A stretch of 64,000 nt of DNA from Rhizobium sp. AC27/96. GTDB taxonomy: Bacteria; Pseudomonadota; Alphaproteobacteria; Rhizobiales; Rhizobiaceae. How positions within the stretch are numbered: the stretch's first letter is position 1; every line of letters starts with the position of its first letter. The position numbers and the translations under genes are program-made. The notes below the pieces were generated by a model. That model ran no database searches and was not told the origin of the DNA. It was given only the letters and a program-made list of their open reading frames with translations. Where the stretch lies: assembly GCF_001692325.1 (NCBI RefSeq), contig NZ_LXKN01000016.1, forward strand, positions 1-64,000. Direction: 5' to 3'. Below, one piece after another: positions 62,074-64,000 of the stretch.

Positions 62074-62468
62074 TTCATGTCTCCGCATCGTGTTTGACCC
62101 GGAATCCCTGCCATCGCCATCAGGAACTGTCATCGACACGCTGCTGCAAATGGCCGGAAACTCCGGGATCTCCACAGTTATTCACGTGCGACAGGTCAGA
62201 TGACCCGAAGACGGGCATCGAGCCCGCCTTCGGTTTCGGGTGCGATACGGAGAGGAAATGTCTGCTCAGTCCGTCCGAGGATGTCATGGGTGCATGACGG
62301 CATCAAGGACGAGCGGTGCCCCCAATTTTGCCTCCGCTCCGGTTCCCTGCGCTCCGACAAAATCGGCTCCCCCACTCGCCGGCTCCGCCGGTCGCTGGCG
62401 CGATCCTTGACCCCGCCACGCCCCCATGACCGCGCGCGTCGTCTTTCACAAACGTCAAGGAGACGACG
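62074..62468. other. Gap with a conserved leader element
   Basis: About 395 bases between the HU start and the 54-residue gene. It holds the first copy of the paired intergenic element (62322-62414). Nothing else is recognised. Confidence 0.45.
62322..62414 (+). repeat. Intergenic leader element, copy 1
   Basis: About 93 bases that share with 63354-63448 the blocks CCAATTTT, CGAC then AAAATCGG, CACTCGCCG or CGCTCGCCG, CGGTCGCT, and GCGATCCTTGACCCC. CCAATTTT and AAAATCGG are partly complementary, so a hairpin is likely. Each copy stands 50-55 bases ahead of a small gene. Confidence 0.65.
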
Positions 62469-62633
62469 ATGCTTCTGGAACAATACATTGAAGAGCTTTG
62501 CCTCGAACTGCGCGAAGCAATCGACCCGGCCGAACGCCGCGAAATCGAATCCGAGCTGGAGCTAGCACGCGCCGAACTGGCCGTGATCACCGCAGAGCAG
62601 GAAGGCGCAATCGACGCCGAGCCACCCTTCTGA
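62469..62633 (+). CDS. Hypothetical small acidic protein, 54 aa
   Basis: Starts MLLEQYIEELCLELREAIDP after AAGGAGACGACG, where AAGGAG lies about 7 bases before the ATG. It is a short acidic helix (ERREIESELELARAELAVIT) ending in EPPF. No family is recognised. Its leader carries the conserved element at 62322. Confidence 0.7.
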   Translation: MLLEQYIEELCLELREAIDPAERREIESELELARAELAVITAEQEGAIDAEPPF

Positions 62634-62728
62634 GGGAGGCCTTTGCCATGTCGCCTGGTGTGATGCGCCGGGTCGACCGGCGCGTCACGCCCGAAGCATC
62701 GCTTGGCCGTCCCTCCATCCGTCATCGA

Positions 62729-62998
62729 TCAAGCAATCACCTCTCGCGGTAAACGTGATCTCGGGCCGTAGCCGCGCCTCCGCTTCTGCCGCAGGAGTTG
62801 GAGGAAGAGCCCAACCGCTTCCTCTTCCGTCTCGAAATGATGGATCAGTCTTTGGCCTCTGGCACCGATGCGGCCCCATCGGCGGATCAGACAGGCTTCG
62901 CCGAACAGGTTGTGCTCGATCGACATCGCATAGTAGCGCGCCATGTTCTTCCTGGCGTCCGTGCGTTCGACATAGAGCTGGTAGCGCTGCGCGATCAT
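62729..62998 (-). CDS. WGR-domain protein
   Basis: An 89-residue stand-alone WGR domain: RYQLYVERTDARKNMARYYAMSIEHNLFGEACLIRRWGRIGARGQRLIHHFETEEEAVGLFLQLLRQKRRRGY, with the name-giving W-G-R. WGR domains bind nucleic acid and occur next to PARP and nucleotide-modifying proteins. Its partner here is not obvious. The ribosome site is weak. Confidence 0.9.
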   Translation of the reverse strand: MIAQRYQLYVERTDARKNMARYYAMSIEHNLFGEACLIRRWGRIGARGQRLIHHFETEEEAVGLFLQLLRQKRRRGYGPRSRLPREVIA

Positions 62999-63499
62999 GG
63001 AACACAGAATCGGACACGGAACTCTTTGCGTCCAACGACATATTTGAATCGGCCGGTGTTGATTGATTCACGGCGATGATGATTGGTGGATGACCCGGGC
63101 GAGCCGCTTGCGGCGGACGGTGCTATTCACTTTCGCTCACGGAGTCCGCAGGCGGTCTCCGCCCATTCGGGTCACGCCCCTCTCGCGGTTGCCGCGCCCT
63201 AGCGCGATTGTCGGGCGTCAGGGGAAGCGGAAAGACTGCAGGGCCGGCTGCGCTCGGCAAGCGGTCACGGCGCCTGCCGGCGCCGTGGTCTATCTCTCTC
63301 TGACTTCCTATTGTCGCATTCGCCCCGGCGGCCTCAAGGACATCGCGGCCCCTCCAATTTTTCCGCCGCGCCGCTGACGCGACACGACGAAAAAATCGGT
63401 TCCTCCGCTCGCCGCCGCTGGCGGTCGCTAATCGCGATCCTTGACCCCTTGGGTCGCCAATGCGGGCGCCTTTTCGTCAGAACGAAAAGGAGGCTTCTT
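62999..63499. other. Gap with hairpin and a second conserved leader
   Basis: About 500 bases. It contains a perfect 9-base hairpin CACGGCGCC (63266-63274) / GGCGCCGTG (63279-63287) and the second leader copy at 63354-63448. No gene is recognised. Confidence 0.5.
63354..63448 (+). repeat. Intergenic leader element, copy 2
   Basis: About 95 bases collinear with 62322-62414 (see that entry for the shared blocks). It ends 51 bases before the ATG of the 160-residue gene, close to the 54 bases seen for copy 1. Confidence 0.65.
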
Positions 63500-63982
63500 A
63501 TGTCTGATTTCAACTTTCTCATGTTCTATGCCAAGCTCGCTGGCTTCAAGCTTCTCGTGAGCGCAAACCGTATCGGTTGCGAGGATGAATTCTCAAAGAC
63601 GCTCCACGACCGCCTGCTGGCCGGTCTCGATGCAGCGATCGACTCGACGCGCCACATCATGGATCTGCAGCGCGAGCTGCTTTCTGGAGATGATCCAGAC
63701 GGCATGATCTCGTGCGAGCTTCAAGGTGCGGAAGAAATCCTCGCCCGCTGCAGGATTGTCCTGCTGGATGAGTTGGAGATCGATTTCGACACCCACGAAT
63801 ATCGGGTCGACGGCGGCGAGTGGTATAACGCACTGTCGGCAGACTGCGACGGCATCGAGATCAGCTATCCGACGACCGTCTCTGTGAGCGATACGGAGAT
63901 CGGTCCCCTCGCTACGATCATCCGTGATATTGCGCGCGAGACCGGCATCGCCATCAGCGTTGCGCGCGTCGTCTACGATTGA
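63500..63982 (+). CDS. Hypothetical plasmid-module protein, 160 aa
   Basis: Starts MSDFNFLMFYAKLAGFKLLVSANR, with AAAGGAGG about 7 bases before the ATG at 63500. It is soluble, acidic and mixed alpha/beta (LHDRLLAGLDAAIDSTRHIMDLQRELL, ... IRDIARETGIAISVARVVYD). The family is not recognised. It closes the window and is led by the conserved element at 63354. Confidence 0.75.
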   Translation: MSDFNFLMFYAKLAGFKLLVSANRIGCEDEFSKTLHDRLLAGLDAAIDSTRHIMDLQRELLSGDDPDGMISCELQGAEEILARCRIVLLDELEIDFDTHEYRVDGGEWYNALSADCDGIEISYPTTVSVSDTEIGPLATIIRDIARETGIAISVARVVYD

Positions 63983-64000
63983 GGTTGCAGGGCGAGAGGC

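Noticed and set aside
63266..63287. Perfect 9-base hairpin as a terminator
   Set aside because: No T-run follows and no gene ends upstream on the plus strand, so I list it only as structure within the gap.

Overview
The window reads as part of a repABC plasmid or chromid from a Rhizobiaceae bacterium (Rhizobium/Agrobacterium/Sinorhizobium group). The evidence is a complete repA-repB-repC cassette (36479-40080) with an antisense-RNA gap and GTTAGGCGCGCCTAAC parS-like palindromes, SyrB-type proteins, an HWE histidine kinase, a Usg protein, a plasmid-borne groESL with a CIRCE-like element, and a long run of gene families typical of rhizobial plasmids (DUF932, DUF6117, strawberry-notch helicase/methylase, DUF7146 Toprim, DUF2493, DUF736). 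GC content is high and codon use is rhizobial throughout. I see no rRNA or tRNA gene and no CRISPR array.

Layout. 1-544: junction of two broken insertion sequences. 0.6-8.1 kb: signalling and stress genes, namely an HWE sensor kinase, small coiled-coil proteins, CspA, a membrane-protein gene broken by one stop codon, a 1055-residue hybrid kinase with a ParD-like N-terminus, and a divergent CheY-like regulator. 8.4-13.0 kb: a heat-shock block (Hsp20 with a probable ROSE thermometer, Usg, groESL). 13.8-20.5 kb: a defence-like island with an ABC three-component system (nuclease, middle component, DUF3732 ATPase), a DUF1778/GNAT toxin-antitoxin pair, and a divergent cyclase-like/DUF4062 pair. 20.8-30.8 kb: a DUF1612 regulator and serine recombinase, then a sulfide/persulfide operon (blh-bigR-two YeeE/YedE halves-TauE/SafE) flanked by the recombinase and a broken copy of its C-terminus, then a Tn7/Tn5053-type tniA-tniB-tniQ module.

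31.1-34.7 kb: a PepSY/cytochrome b/two-component operon and a VIT-family transporter. 35.0-40.7 kb: tyrosine recombinase, repABC, ctRNA and parS-like sites. 41.1-41.3 kb: a cluster of 22-bp insertion-sequence-like repeats. 41.4-45.7 kb: a three-gene operon of a winged-helix protein, a KGGxGR-motif MinD-like ATPase with a TPR-like half, and a protein with an intact nitrilase (CN-hydrolase) triad; this is my best candidate for an undescribed system. 45.9-48.0 kb: two SyrB-like proteins and a second TauE/SafE protein. 48.3-64.0 kb: a long same-strand plasmid module built round a 1472-residue methylase-helicase resembling phage P1 DarB, with ParB-like, DUF932, Toprim and SLOG proteins, a Phd/PemK-like pair, HU and WGR proteins, and repeated GC-rich hairpins in its intergenic leaders.

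Together: the replicon core sits centrally, accessory defence and mobile modules lie on both sides, and stress signalling and chaperone functions occupy the left end. Function calls rest on motif reading by eye; no database search was run.
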